Shown here: one piece after another, positions 1 to 8,070 of the stretch
Numbering within the stretch: position 1 is the stretch's first letter
Layout: each line of letters begins with the position of its first letter
Made by a program: the position numbers and the translations under genes
Assembly (NCBI GenBank): GCA_038249115.1
Contig: JBBRWQ010000038.1
Span: 1-29,058 of the forward strand
Source of the DNA: UBA4719 sp038249115
GTDB lineage: Bacteria > Actinomycetota > Actinomycetes > Actinomycetales > Dermatophilaceae
Reading direction: 5' to 3'
DNA length: 29,058 nt
Notes under the pieces: generated by a model
What the model saw: the letters and a program-made list of their open reading frames with translations, nothing else
Database searches by the model: none
Told to the model about the DNA's origin: nothing

Positions 1-128
1 CCGAGGAAGAGGCCATGGCCATGATCGTTCGCGGGTTCATCGAGCCGATTGCACGCGAGCTGCCGATGGAGTACGCCCTTGAGCTCAACCGACTGATCGA
101 GCTTCAGATGGAAGGAGCGGTCGGTTAA
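1..128 (+). CDS. sufB: SufB, Fe-S cluster scaffold subunit, C-terminal end only
   Basis: The window opens inside this gene; the first whole codon is at 3 and TAA is at 126-128, leaving 41 codons. The visible tail contains MIVRGFIEPIARELPMEYA followed by LNRLIELQMEG, which is the typical SufB C-terminus. SufB is the scaffold of the SufBC2D complex, on which Fe-S clusters are built in the cytosol. The stop shares one base with the sufD start (TAATG), so the two are translationally coupled. The identification rests on the short tail plus the sufD-Rieske-sufC-sufS-sufU-sufT genes that follow. The N-terminal part and any upstream sufR regulator lie outside the window. Confidence 0.9.
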   Translation, partial: EEEAMAMIVRGFIEPIARELPMEYALELNRLIELQMEGAVG

Positions 129-1357
129 TGACCGTCACGCAGGAAACTTCACCCCAGCGACCCGGAGCCAATGCCCATGCCGACTCCGGGGCGGCCTTCG
201 TCCCCGACCAGTCGCGCGCCGAGCGCACGACCTCGTATGACCTCGCCGACTTCGCGGTCCCAGGCGGCCGCGAGGAGGACTGGCGGTTCACCCCGGTGGA
301 TCGTCTCGGTGGCCTTTTCCAGGTCGAGCCGACGGACGAGTCCAGACTGACGCTCGACATCTCCGCGCCCCTGGGCGTCGAGATCGGCGAGGCCAAGGCC
401 GGCGACGCTGTCTTCGGTTCCGTCATGCGCCCGGCCGACCGCGCCTCCGCCGCGGCGTGGGCCGGCGCTGAGAAGGCCACCGTGGTGACCATCCCCCACG
501 AGGTCGAGCTCAGCGAGCCGGTGCGGATCACGATGACCGGCGGTCCTGTTGCTGGCCAGCGACCGCCCCGGCTCAACGGTCACCTGATTGTTGACGTCGG
601 CCGGTTCTCCAAGGCCACCGTTGTGCTCACCCACAAAGGTTCAGCCGAGTGTGCCAGCAACGTGGAGCTGCGCCTCGGTGACGGCGCAGACCTGACCTTC
701 GTCACGTTGCAGGAGTGGGACGACGACGCGATCCACCTCGCCCAGAACGATGCGCTGGTCGGCCGCGACGCCAAGCTGAAGCACGTCACCGTCACTCTGG
801 GCGGCGAGATCGTGCGGGTGTGCACCAACGTGCGTTACTCCGGCCCCGGGGGCTATGCCAATGCGATCGGCGTCTACTTCGCCGATGCTGGGCAGCACCA
901 GGAACACCGCCTGTTCGTCGACCACGAGGCGCCTAGCTGCGTCTCGAACGTCGAGTACAAGGGCGCGCTGCAGGGTGACTCGGCCCACACGGTGTGGATC
1001 GGCGATGTTCTCATCCGGGCGACCGCTGAGGGCACCAGCACCTATGAGCTCAACCGCAACCTGATCCTGACCGACGGCGCTCGGGCCGACTCCGTGCCGA
1101 ACCTCGAGATCGAGACCGGCGAGATCATCGGCGCCGGGCACGCTTCTGCGACAGGGCGTTTCGATGACGAGCAGCTGTTCTACCTGGAGTCGCGTGGTAT
1201 CCCGCAGGACGAGGCTCGTCGTCTCGTCGTCCGTGGTTTCTTTGCCGACATCATCAACCGGATCGGTGTCCCCGAGGTCCAGGAACACCTGATGTCGGCG
1301 ATCGACACCGAGCTCTCCTTGTCGATGGGCGCGGCCACCCTGGTGGAGTCCGCATGA
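128..1357 (+). CDS. sufD: SufD, Fe-S cluster assembly protein
   Basis: The protein is 409 residues long. SufD is the SufB paralogue that pairs with SufB and the SufC ATPase in the SufBC2D scaffold and is linked to iron entry during cluster assembly. The N-terminus is poorly conserved and acidic; the segment REEDWRFTPVDRL near residues 39-51 is typical of SufD. The C-terminal half carries the right-handed beta-helix core, with the repeated pattern QHQEHRLFVDHEAP, SNVEYKGAL and NLEIETGEIIGAGHASATG. His338 in GHASATG corresponds to the conserved functional histidine of the family. The ATG at 128 overlaps the sufB stop and the 3' end overlaps the Rieske gene by ATGA, so it lies in a tightly coupled operon. 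Length and motifs are normal. Confidence 0.95.
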   Translation: MTVTQETSPQRPGANAHADSGAAFVPDQSRAERTTSYDLADFAVPGGREEDWRFTPVDRLGGLFQVEPTDESRLTLDISAPLGVEIGEAKAGDAVFGSVMRPADRASAAAWAGAEKATVVTIPHEVELSEPVRITMTGGPVAGQRPPRLNGHLIVDVGRFSKATVVLTHKGSAECASNVELRLGDGADLTFVTLQEWDDDAIHLAQNDALVGRDAKLKHVTVTLGGEIVRVCTNVRYSGPGGYANAIGVYFADAGQHQEHRLFVDHEAPSCVSNVEYKGALQGDSAHTVWIGDVLIRATAEGTSTYELNRNLILTDGARADSVPNLEIETGEIIGAGHASATGRFDDEQLFYLESRGIPQDEARRLVVRGFFADIINRIGVPEVQEHLMSAIDTELSLSMGAATLVESA

Positions 1358-1710
1358 GCGGGACCACCGTCGGAACGAACACCGTGACAGGCGGATTCGT
1401 CCGTGTCTGCTCGGTCAACGACCTGCCGAAGGTGGGTGCGGTCCAGGTTGAGATCGACGGCAACCGGCTCGCCGTCGTGCGTGACAGTGCCGGCGACATC
1501 CACGCGATCGACGACACCTGTAGCCACGCGAACGTCTCGTTGTCCGAGGGCGACGTCGAGGACGGCGAGATCGAGTGCTGGTTGCACGGCTCGCGTTTCG
1601 ACCTGCGTTCCGGCAAGCCCACCGGCCTGCCGGCCATCACCCCCATTGCTGTTTATCCCGTGAAGATCGACGGTGGCGACGTGTTCGTCTCCGTGACGAA
1701 GGAGAACTGA
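1354..1710 (+). CDS. Rieske [2Fe-2S] ferredoxin of the SUF operon
   Basis: This 118-residue protein is a single Rieske domain of the soluble ferredoxin type (like those of Rieske non-haem dioxygenase systems). Both metal-binding loops are visible: Cys56-Ser-His58 and Cys75-Trp-Leu-His78, which together bind a [2Fe-2S] cluster through two Cys and two His. There is no membrane segment or signal peptide, so it should be cytosolic. It starts by ATGA overlap with sufD and sits directly before sufC. A Rieske gene at this place in the suf operon is common in Actinobacteria such as Streptomyces but, as I recall, is absent from the mycobacterial operon. A role in electron supply for cluster assembly is inference from position only. 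Confidence 0.93.
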   Translation: MSGTTVGTNTVTGGFVRVCSVNDLPKVGAVQVEIDGNRLAVVRDSAGDIHAIDDTCSHANVSLSEGDVEDGEIECWLHGSRFDLRSGKPTGLPAITPIAVYPVKIDGGDVFVSVTKEN

Positions 1711-1716
1711 AAGCCC

Positions 1717-2475
1717 ATGGCAACACTGGAAATTCACGACCTGCACGTCACGGTCGACACCGAGAACGGCGTCAAGGAGATCCTGCGCGGCGTGGACCTG
1801 ACCGTGAAGGCGGGGGAGACCCACGCCATCATGGGACCCAACGGCTCCGGCAAGTCGACCCTGGCCTACAGCATCGCCGGCCACCCGAAGTACACCGTGA
1901 CACAAGGCACCGTGACCCTTGATGGCGCCGACGTCCTGGCGATGAAGGTGGATGAGCGCGCCCGCGCCGGCATGTTCCTCGCCATGCAGTACCCGATCGA
2001 GGTTCCCGGCGTCACCGTCTCCAACTTCCTGCGCACCGCCAAGACCGCGATCGACGGTGAGGCTCCCAAGCTGCGCCACTGGGTCAAGGACATGAAGGCG
2101 GCCATGGCCGACCTCAAGATGGACCCTGAGTTTGCCGAGCGCAACGTCAACGAGGGTTTCTCCGGAGGCGAGAAGAAGCGCCACGAGATCCTCCAGATGG
2201 AGCTGCTGCGTCCGAAGCTGGCGATTCTGGACGAGACCGACTCCGGACTCGACGTCGATGCCCTCAAGGTCGTCTCCGAAGGCGTCAACCGTGTGGCGGC
2301 CGGCGGTGACGTCGGCGTTCTGCTGATCACCCACTACACGCGGATCCTGCGCTACATCAAGCCTGACTTCGTCCACGTCTTCATCGAGGGGCGGATCGTC
2401 GAGGAAGGCGGGCCCGAGCTGGCCGACCGGCTCGAGAACGAGGGCTACGACCGGTTCGTCAAGGTTGAGGCCTAG
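1717..2475 (+). CDS. sufC: SufC, ATPase of the SUF Fe-S assembly complex
   Basis: This 252-residue protein is an ABC-type ATPase without a transporter partner. Walker A is GPNGSGKST at 40-48, the Q-loop lies around MQYPIEVPG at 90-98, the signature FSGGEKKR is at 148-155, Walker B with Asp172-Glu173 is in LAILDETDSGLD, and the switch histidine is His206 in ITHYTR. The LDETDSGLD form of Walker B and the FSGGEKKR signature are diagnostic of SufC rather than of importers. ATP-driven dimerisation of SufC reshapes SufB-SufD to build a cluster. The ATG at 1717 lies 6 bases after the Rieske stop, and the purine-rich end of that gene can act as ribosome-binding site. Confidence 0.97.
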   Translation: MATLEIHDLHVTVDTENGVKEILRGVDLTVKAGETHAIMGPNGSGKSTLAYSIAGHPKYTVTQGTVTLDGADVLAMKVDERARAGMFLAMQYPIEVPGVTVSNFLRTAKTAIDGEAPKLRHWVKDMKAAMADLKMDPEFAERNVNEGFSGGEKKRHEILQMELLRPKLAILDETDSGLDVDALKVVSEGVNRVAAGGDVGVLLITHYTRILRYIKPDFVHVFIEGRIVEEGGPELADRLENEGYDRFVKVEA

Positions 2476-2496
2476 AGAACCGAGGGACGGACCACC

Positions 2497-3822
2497 ATGA
2501 CCACCATCCAGGACGTCGCCCTGAGCAAGGCATTCACCACGCAGGAGTCAGCCGCCATCCGCGCTGACTTCGCGATCCTGTCGCGCACGGTGCGTGGCGG
2601 GAAGCCGTTGGTCTATCTCGATTCTGGTGCGACCTCGCACAAACCGCGCCAGGTGCTCGACGCCGAACGTTCTTTCTACGAGCAGCACAACTCCGCAGTC
2701 CACCGCGGTGCGCACCAGCTGGCCGAAGAGGCGACCGACGCCTATGAGTCCGCGCGCGAGACCGTGGCCCGCTTCATCGGCGCCCAGACCCGCGAGGTCG
2801 TGTTCACCAAGAACGCCACTGAAGCCCTCAACCTCGTGGCCTATGCCTTCAGCAATGCCGCGGCGTCAGGTGCCATGGACGGCGTCGACCCGGCGGTTGC
2901 CTCCAGGTTTGTCCTGGGAGTGGGCGACGAGATCGTCGTCACCGAGATGGAGCACCACGCCAACCTCGTTCCGTGGCAGGAGCTGGCCCGCCGTACCGGC
3001 GCCACTCTGCACTGGATCGGCGTCACCGACGACGGTCGCCTCAACCTGGATGACCTGGACACGGTGATCACCAAGCGCACCAAGGTCGTTGCTTTCGCGC
3101 ACGTGTCCAATGTTCTCGGAACCATCAATCCCGTGACAGCCATTGTTGACCGGGCTCGTGCCGTGGGCGCCTTGACAGTCCTGGACGCGTGTCAGTCAAC
3201 GCCGCACATGACCGTCGACGTGACTGAGCTCGGCGTGGACTTCCTGGCCTTCAGCGGTCACAAGATGCTCGGCCCGATGGGAATCGGTGTTCTGTGGGGC
3301 CGCTATGACCTGCTCACGGCGATGCCTCCATTCCTCACCGGCGGCTCGATGATCATGGATGTCCGCATGGAGGGGTCCACCTATGCCGCGCCGCCGCAGC
3401 GCTTCGAGGCTGGTGTGCCCATGGCCGCCCAGGCGGTTGGCCTGGCTGCTGCTTGCGACTATCTGACCGCTCTCGGCATGGACCGGGTTGCCGCTCATGA
3501 GCACGAGCTGACCGAGGCGCTCCTGGCCGGCCTGGCCCAACGTCGCTGGGTCCGGGTGATCGGCCCCACCGACAGCCAGGACCGAACAGGTGCGGTTGCC
3601 TTTGTCGTCGACGGAGTCCACCCGCATGATGTGGGCCAGATCCTGGACGACTCCGGAGTGGCCGTTCGGGTCGGGCACCACTGCGCCTGGCCGCTGCACC
3701 GGCGGATGAAGGTCGCGTCCACGACCCGGGTCAGCTTCGCGGCATACAACACGGTCGCTGAGGTCGAGGCGCTGCTGACGGCCCTTGACCGGGTGCCTGC
3801 AGTGTTCGGGGTGGCCGTCTGA
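2497..3822 (+). CDS. sufS: SufS, group II cysteine desulfurase
   Basis: The protein is 441 residues long, slightly above the usual 405-430. It is a PLP enzyme that takes sulfur from cysteine, giving alanine and an enzyme persulfide. The N-terminal YLDSGATSHKP at 40-50, TEMEHHANLVPW at 149-160, the PLP lysine Lys256 in AFSGHKMLGP and the persulfide Cys396 in VRVGHHCAWP are all present. The short loop around Cys396 marks it as SufS/CsdB type, which needs a sulfur acceptor; sufU is the next gene. A small extra segment around residues 121-143 (between YAFSNAAA and GVGDEIVVTE) accounts for the extra length. The start is preceded by GAGGGA at about 2482-2487, and the stop overlaps the sufU ATG by one base. 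Confidence 0.96.
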   Translation: MTTIQDVALSKAFTTQESAAIRADFAILSRTVRGGKPLVYLDSGATSHKPRQVLDAERSFYEQHNSAVHRGAHQLAEEATDAYESARETVARFIGAQTREVVFTKNATEALNLVAYAFSNAAASGAMDGVDPAVASRFVLGVGDEIVVTEMEHHANLVPWQELARRTGATLHWIGVTDDGRLNLDDLDTVITKRTKVVAFAHVSNVLGTINPVTAIVDRARAVGALTVLDACQSTPHMTVDVTELGVDFLAFSGHKMLGPMGIGVLWGRYDLLTAMPPFLTGGSMIMDVRMEGSTYAAPPQRFEAGVPMAAQAVGLAAACDYLTALGMDRVAAHEHELTEALLAGLAQRRWVRVIGPTDSQDRTGAVAFVVDGVHPHDVGQILDDSGVAVRVGHHCAWPLHRRMKVASTTRVSFAAYNTVAEVEALLTALDRVPAVFGVAV

Positions 3823-4319
3823 TGGACCTCTATCAGGAGATCATCCTGGAGCACGCGAAACGGCCGCATCACGCTGGTCTGCGTGGGCCGTTCAATGCCC
3901 AGGTACACCACGTCAACACCACCTGCGGCGACGAGATCACTCTGCGAGTGCAGCTCGTCGGTGAGGGCCCGTCGGCTGTGATCGCCGACGTGTCCTACGA
4001 CGCGCTCGGTTGCTCGATCTCGACGGCCTCAACCTCGGTCCTGGCCGATGAGGTCATCGGCCACAGCGTCGAAGAGGCGCTCACCTCGTTCTCCGCCATG
4101 CGGAGAATGCTGACCAGCAAGGGCCTCGACCCCGGCGACGAGGACGAGATCGGCGACGGTGTCGCCTTTGTCGGCGTCGCGAAGTACCCCGCCCGGATCA
4201 AATGTGCGCTGCTAGGCTGGAGTGCTTTTACGGATGCACTTGCCCAAGCCGGCGTCGATATCACCAGGTACGCCCTCAGCAGCAACGCCATCGCGCGAAA
4301 CACCCCGGAGAACTCATGA
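3822..4319 (+). CDS. sufU: SufU, zinc-dependent sulfur acceptor for SufS
   Basis: The protein is 165 residues long with the IscU-like fold. Cys35 with Asp37 (TTCGDE), Cys64 (GCSIS) and Cys128 (IKCALLGW) correspond to the zinc ligands of the SufU family. The roughly 20-residue insertion between the second and third cysteines (SAMRRMLTSKGLDPGDEDEIGD) separates SufU from scaffold IscU. SufU accepts the persulfide from SufS by zinc-ligand swapping, which fits the absence of a sufE gene here. It overlaps sufS by one base and sufT by four (ATGA), which suggests coupled translation at set ratios. Confidence 0.95.
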   Translation: MDLYQEIILEHAKRPHHAGLRGPFNAQVHHVNTTCGDEITLRVQLVGEGPSAVIADVSYDALGCSISTASTSVLADEVIGHSVEEALTSFSAMRRMLTSKGLDPGDEDEIGDGVAFVGVAKYPARIKCALLGWSAFTDALAQAGVDITRYALSSNAIARNTPENS

Positions 4320-4675
4320 CTGACACGACCACAGATCCCGCCAACGAGTCAGCCTCAGCTCCCGTTCCGCCCAACGTGGCCGACATCGAGGAAGCCCTGC
4401 GCGATGTCGTTGACCCGGAGCTCGGGATCAACGTCGTCGACCTCGGCCTGATCTACGGCGTGACGGTCGACCAGCACTCCCACGTGATCATCGACATGAC
4501 TCTGACCAGCGCGGCGTGCCCGCTGACCGACGTCATCGAGGACCAGGTGGCCCAGGCACTTGAGGGCATGGTGATCAGCCACCGGATCAACTGGGTCTGG
4601 ATGCCGCCGTGGGGCCCTGACAAGATCACCGACGATGGCCGCGAGCAGCTGCGGGCGCTCGGTTTCAACGTCTGA
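4316..4675 (+). CDS. sufT: SufT, MIP18/DUF59-family Fe-S maturation factor
   Basis: The start chosen is the ATG at 4316, which overlaps the sufU stop as ATGA and gives 119 residues; a longer reading frame upstream lies inside sufU and is not needed. The protein is one DUF59 (FeS_assembly_P) domain: IEEALRDVVDPELGINVVDL, then LTSAACPLTD with the conserved cysteine, and a C-terminal MPPWGPDKITDDGREQL. Bacterial SufT proteins take part in maturation or delivery of Fe-S clusters, and the family includes eukaryotic CIA2. The first 20 residues are a Thr/Ser/Pro/Ala-rich tail of unknown use. It is the last gene of the operon and is followed by a hairpin. Confidence 0.93.
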   Translation: MTDTTTDPANESASAPVPPNVADIEEALRDVVDPELGINVVDLGLIYGVTVDQHSHVIIDMTLTSAACPLTDVIEDQVAQALEGMVISHRINWVWMPPWGPDKITDDGREQLRALGFNV

Positions 4676-4691
4676 GCGTTAGCAGGGCCAA

Positions 4692-4717
4692 AGCCGACCT
4701 CTGTCCTGGGGTCGGCT
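4692..4717 (+). terminator. Hairpin after the suf operon, candidate terminator
   Basis: AGCCGACC at 4692-4699 and GGTCGGCT at 4710-4717 form a perfect 8-base-pair stem with a 10-base loop, 16 bases after the sufT stop. There is no following run of T, so it is not a classic intrinsic terminator; U-less hairpins are often proposed as terminators in Actinobacteria. A TACAGT hexamer at 4719-4724 directly after it could be a -10 box for the CBS gene, but no good -35 is visible. Confidence 0.45.
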
Positions 4718-4789
4718 GTACAGTACTCACGGTGCGCCGGGAAGTCTGGTCGGCAAGTAGGAAGACGCTGTCCACCCATAGGAGTACCA

Positions 4790-5251
4790 ATGCGCGCTCG
4801 CACGCTGGCCGAACCGTTCCCCACCGTCACCACAGACACCGACGCGATGGACGCTGCGCGCGCTATGGCGGCGGGGCGGCTGCCGGGGCTCATCGTCTGC
4901 ACGGATGACGGGCGCCCCTACACCGTGCTGCCCGACTCGCAGATGTTGCGCTTCTTGATCCCCGCTTACCTGCAGGACGAGCCGGGGCTGGCCAGGGCGC
5001 TGGACGAACAGGCATCTGACGAGCTGTGCCGCAAGCTCGAACGCAGCACTGTTGGCGACCTCCTGCCCGACCGCCGGGACCTCGACGATCTACCGGTGGT
5101 CGATGGTGACGCCACGGCACTGGAGGTGGCGGCGGTGATGGCCCGGATGCATAGCTCCCTGGTCGCGGTCGTGGTCGACGACCAGGTCGTCGGCGCCATC
5201 ACGGCGAGCCGGTTGCTGGACTACCTTCTGCCCCGGACAGGGTTGCGCTGA
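4790..5251 (+). CDS. Tandem CBS-domain protein
   Basis: The protein is 153 residues and consists of two CBS motifs (about residues 5-60 and 88-150) that would form one Bateman module. The second is clear: VGDLLP, then LPVVDGDATALEVAAVMARMHSSLVAVV, then VVGAITASRLLDYLLP. CBS pairs usually bind adenine nucleotides and control a partner protein. The start is supported by TAGGAG at 4779-4784, five bases before the ATG. The stop overlaps the start of the next gene, a permease (TGATGA at 5249-5254), so the two are probably made together. I infer that this protein gates or reports on the permease, as separate CBS subunits do elsewhere; the ligand is unknown. Confidence 0.85.
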   Translation: MRARTLAEPFPTVTTDTDAMDAARAMAAGRLPGLIVCTDDGRPYTVLPDSQMLRFLIPAYLQDEPGLARALDEQASDELCRKLERSTVGDLLPDRRDLDDLPVVDGDATALEVAAVMARMHSSLVAVVVDDQVVGAITASRLLDYLLPRTGLR

Positions 5252-6543
5252 TGACCACAGTTCTTGTGGTGGCGGTGTTCGTCGCCGCCTACGTGCTCAT
5301 TGCGACCGAACGGATCCACCGCACTTCCGCGGCTCTGGCAGGGGCCGCCGGGATGGTGCTGCTCGGAGTCGTCGATGCGAAGGTCGCCTTCTTCAGCGAG
5401 CGGACCGGGGTCGACTGGAACGTCATCTTCTTGTTGCTGGGCATGATGGTGATCGTCAGCGTTGTCAAGCAGACGGGGGTTTTTGACTACCTGGCTATCT
5501 GGGCGGCGAAACGGACCCGTGGGCGGCCATTCCCGACAATGGTGCTGCTGGTGGTGATCACGGCGGTTGCCTCGGCGCTGCTCGACAACGTCACCACCGT
5601 GCTGCTCATCGCACCGGTTACCTTGCTGGTCTGCGACCGGTTGGCCGTGTCGCCGGTCCCGTTCCTGATCGCCGAGGTCCTCGCGTCGAACATCGGCGGG
5701 ACCGCCACCCTTATCGGGGACCCGCCGAACATCATCATCGCCAGCCGTGCCGGACTGACGTTCAACGACTTCCTGGTCAACCTGGCTCCGATCGTGGTCC
5801 TGTTGATGGTCGTGCTCATCGGGTTGTGCTGGGTGTTGTTCAGGAAGCAGCTGCGCTACGACCCCGAACGGGTGGCTGCGCTGATGGCCCTCGATGAGCG
5901 TGACGTGATTCAGGACAGCGGGCTGCTGAAGCGGTCCGGCGTGGTGCTGGCGGCCGTGATGGTGGGGTTCTTCGGTCACTCTGCTCTGCACATCGAGCCG
6001 TCCATGGTTGCGCTGCTCGGTGCGGGAGCGCTCGTCGCTCTGTCCGGGCTGAAGCCCAAGGAGTTCCTCGAAGAGGTCGAGTGGTCGACACTGGTGTTCT
6101 TCATGGGGCTGTTCGTCATGGTGGGTGCCCTGGTCGAGGTGGGTGCCATGGCCCGGGTCGGAGAGGCGGTGACCCAGGCCGTTGGCGACCGATATCTGCT
6201 CGCGTCCTCCGTGCTGTTGGGGGGTTCGGCGCTGCTGTCGGGCATTGTTGACAACATCCCGTATGTGGCGACGATGACCCCACTGGTCCAGGACCTGGTC
6301 GCAGCCGGGCAGGGCGACCCTCAGGCGAACGCCCTGTGGTGGGCCCTGGCGCTGGGTGCGGATCTTGGCGGCAACGCGACCGCTGTCGGGGCCAGCGCCA
6401 ACGTCGTCGTGCTCGGTATCGCCGCCCGCAACGGGCACCCGATCTCGTTCTGGCGGTTCACCAGGTACGGCTCGGTGGTCACGGTGGTCACCATCGCGGT
6501 CAGCTGGGGATACCTGTGGCTGCGGTACTACGCCTTTGCCTGA
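5251..6543 (+). CDS. SLC13/ArsB-NhaD-type ion transporter
   Basis: The protein is 430 residues with about 10-12 hydrophobic segments and is an inner-membrane permease of the IT superfamily. The two pseudo-symmetric halves each show the re-entrant signatures: SALLDNVTTV at 108-117 with NIGGTATLIGDPPN at 147-160, and SGIVDNIPY at 330-338 with DLGGNATAVGASAN at 371-384. These motifs occur in ArsB, NhaD and the melanocyte P-protein group, so the substrate could be an oxyanion, Na+/H+ or a dicarboxylate; the sequence does not decide. No arsR or arsC lies nearby, which argues mildly against arsenite efflux. It is translationally coupled to the CBS gene before it and followed after 43 bases by the acVLRF1 gene. 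Confidence 0.88.
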   Translation: MTTVLVVAVFVAAYVLIATERIHRTSAALAGAAGMVLLGVVDAKVAFFSERTGVDWNVIFLLLGMMVIVSVVKQTGVFDYLAIWAAKRTRGRPFPTMVLLVVITAVASALLDNVTTVLLIAPVTLLVCDRLAVSPVPFLIAEVLASNIGGTATLIGDPPNIIIASRAGLTFNDFLVNLAPIVVLLMVVLIGLCWVLFRKQLRYDPERVAALMALDERDVIQDSGLLKRSGVVLAAVMVGFFGHSALHIEPSMVALLGAGALVALSGLKPKEFLEEVEWSTLVFFMGLFVMVGALVEVGAMARVGEAVTQAVGDRYLLASSVLLGGSALLSGIVDNIPYVATMTPLVQDLVAAGQGDPQANALWWALALGADLGGNATAVGASANVVVLGIAARNGHPISFWRFTRYGSVVTVVTIAVSWGYLWLRYYAFA

Positions 6544-6586
6544 CAACGCTCGACGTCGCGGCCCGGACAAGTCTCGGCGTCAGGGT

Positions 6587-7255
6587 GTGAACGGAGGTGC
6601 CCCGGCGAGGCGAATCGAGGTTGACCCCGAGCGGATCGTGAAGTGGGTCAACGGTTTTTCTGAACGTCACGGCGAGCTGACTTGGGTGCTGACCGAAGGC
6701 TCAGTGGCGTTGTCCGCCGCTGACGGGGCCACCGCGGTCCTGGAGCCGTTCGTGCGCGGCCCATCGATCGGGACACCCGGCGAGAGCGCGTTGGCTGCGC
6801 TTGATCGGCTGGCCGACTGGGCGGATCCGCCGACTCGCCTTGGGCTGATTCTGGTTCGACGGGGCGGTTATGCCGTGGGCAGGGGCCAGGGGTCGAAACT
6901 CCTGTCCCACAAGGTTGGCACCCGCTATGTCCAGTCCCGGACAGCGGCCGGCGGTTGGTCCCAGCAGCGGTTCGCCAGGCGCCGGGCGAACCAGGCTGAC
7001 GGGCTGGTCGTCTCGGTCATCGATCACACCATGAAGACCGTGCTGCCCTCGCCCTGCGACGCGCTTGTGGTCGGCGGGGACAGGGCGCTCGTGCGGGACG
7101 TCCTGGCCGATGCGCGCCTGTCGGGGCTGGCGACGCTGCCACGCAGAGAGCTCTTCGACCTGCCCGACCCCAAGCTCGTGGTCCTGGAGCGCGCGTTGAG
7201 GAGGGGCCGGGCCGTACGGATCCTGCTCGAGGAGCCACAGCAGCCGGGCATGTGA
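6587..7255 (+). CDS. acVLRF1-family peptidyl-tRNA hydrolase (ribosome rescue)
   Basis: The reading frame is open further upstream, but that part overlaps the permease and reads as low-complexity shadow sequence. The GTG at 6587 starts just before the conserved RRIEVDPERIVKWVNGF and gives 222 residues; no clear ribosome-binding site decides it. The family is the actinobacterial branch of Vms1-like release factor 1 domains, which cleave peptidyl-tRNA on stalled or split large ribosomal subunits. Visible landmarks are the ERHGELTW segment at 26-33, LILVRRGGYAVG at 87-98, and a basic loop GTRYVQSRTAAGG continuing to SQQRFARRRANQ at 125-136, where a glutamine (126 or 127) is the likely catalytic-loop residue by analogy to eRF1/Vms1. 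There is no zinc finger. It ends 23 bases before the convergent HAD gene. Confidence 0.8.
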   Translation: MNGGAPARRIEVDPERIVKWVNGFSERHGELTWVLTEGSVALSAADGATAVLEPFVRGPSIGTPGESALAALDRLADWADPPTRLGLILVRRGGYAVGRGQGSKLLSHKVGTRYVQSRTAAGGWSQQRFARRRANQADGLVVSVIDHTMKTVLPSPCDALVVGGDRALVRDVLADARLSGLATLPRRELFDLPDPKLVVLERALRRGRAVRILLEEPQQPGM

Positions 7256-7278
7256 GCGTTGCCCTCGTGACCTGTCGG

Positions 7279-7905
7279 TCAGCGGTTCTGGGAGAGCCTC
7301 GCGGTCAGCCACGGCGCAAAGGCGTGGAGGTCGGTCAAGGTGACGGCGGCACCGGCGGCGCGCAGGGCATTCTCGTCGTTGGCACCGCTGGTGACGGCCA
7401 CGGCATACGCGTGGGCAGCATGGGCTGCAGCCATGTCGCCAGGGTGGTCGCCGACGTAGATTGACGCACCCTCGGCGATCAGGGCAGACGCCTTGTCAGC
7501 CGCAAACAGCTCTCCATAGACCACGTTCACCAGGTCGGTCAGGCCCGCCTCACCGAGGGCCTTGTGGACGGCGGGAGTGAACTTCGCCGAGACCACGACC
7601 GTTCGACCACCCACGTCCCGGATGCATCGCAGGGCATCGGCAGCTCCAGGCATCGCCAGCGTCCTGGGGGCATCCGGTTCGTCGTAGTAGTGGCGATAAC
7701 GCAGGACCAGCGCGTCGGCATCGACGGCCGGGGCGACGGCCGCGGCCGTGTGCGTCAGGGGGATCCCGAGATGTGGCACCAGGTCGTCGCTGCTCACCTC
7801 GACGCCGAGGTCTCTCAGGGCACGGATATAGGCGCTGATGATGCGCTCGTGGGAGTCGACCAACGTGAGGTCAAGATCGAAGCCGACAGTAAGGGGAACA
7901 GTCAC
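7279..7905 (-). CDS. HAD-superfamily phosphatase, phosphoglycolate-phosphatase-like
   Basis: The protein is 208 residues. HAD motif I is DLDLT at 10-14 (nucleophile Asp10, acid Asp12), motif II is VVVSA with Ser106, motif III is Lys138 and motif IV is GDHPGD at 152-157. A helical cap of about 70 residues between motif I and II makes it a subclass I (C1 cap) enzyme like Gph or PPase-type phosphatases; the substrate cannot be read from sequence. The start is a GTG at 7905, and a TAGGGT hexamer 7 bases upstream fits a leaderless transcript. It stands alone, convergent with acVLRF1 and divergent from the ABC-F gene. Confidence 0.85.
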   Translation of the reverse strand: MTVPLTVGFDLDLTLVDSHERIISAYIRALRDLGVEVSSDDLVPHLGIPLTHTAAAVAPAVDADALVLRYRHYYDEPDAPRTLAMPGAADALRCIRDVGGRTVVVSAKFTPAVHKALGEAGLTDLVNVVYGELFAADKASALIAEGASIYVGDHPGDMAAAHAAHAYAVAVTSGANDENALRAAGAAVTLTDLHAFAPWLTARLSQNR

Positions 7906-7912
7906 CCTTGCG

Positions 7913-7918
7913 ACCCTA
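7913..7918 (-). promoter_or_regulatory. Candidate -10 box for the HAD gene (leaderless type)
   Basis: On the minus strand TAGGGT is followed by seven bases and then the GTG start at 7905. The layout TAnnnT plus 6-7 bases plus start codon predicts transcription beginning at the first base of the codon. AAGG lies within the seven-base spacer, too close to act as a normal Shine-Dalgarno site. No convincing -35 box is seen. Confidence 0.55.
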
Positions 7919-8070
7919 GCTGCGACCCCGCCTGCGGGACGTCATCGCCCTTGGCCATCTCCACGTAGACTAGGAGCCATTCCAGCACGGCGCGGCCGCC
8001 ATACCGGCGACTGTCTGTATGCCGTTTTCTGACCGTCCGTCCACCCCCAGAGCCTCGACAGGAGTCCGCC

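Noticed and set aside
5251..6543. Calling the permease an arsenite efflux pump (ArsB)
   Set aside because: The shared motifs occur across the IT superfamily and there is no arsR, arsC or arsA nearby.
5221..6570. Long open frame antisense to the permease (449 codons)
   Set aside because: Its translation is a His/Asp/Gln/Arg-rich string without family motifs, as expected for the shadow of a GC-rich gene; the plus strand encodes a clear transporter.
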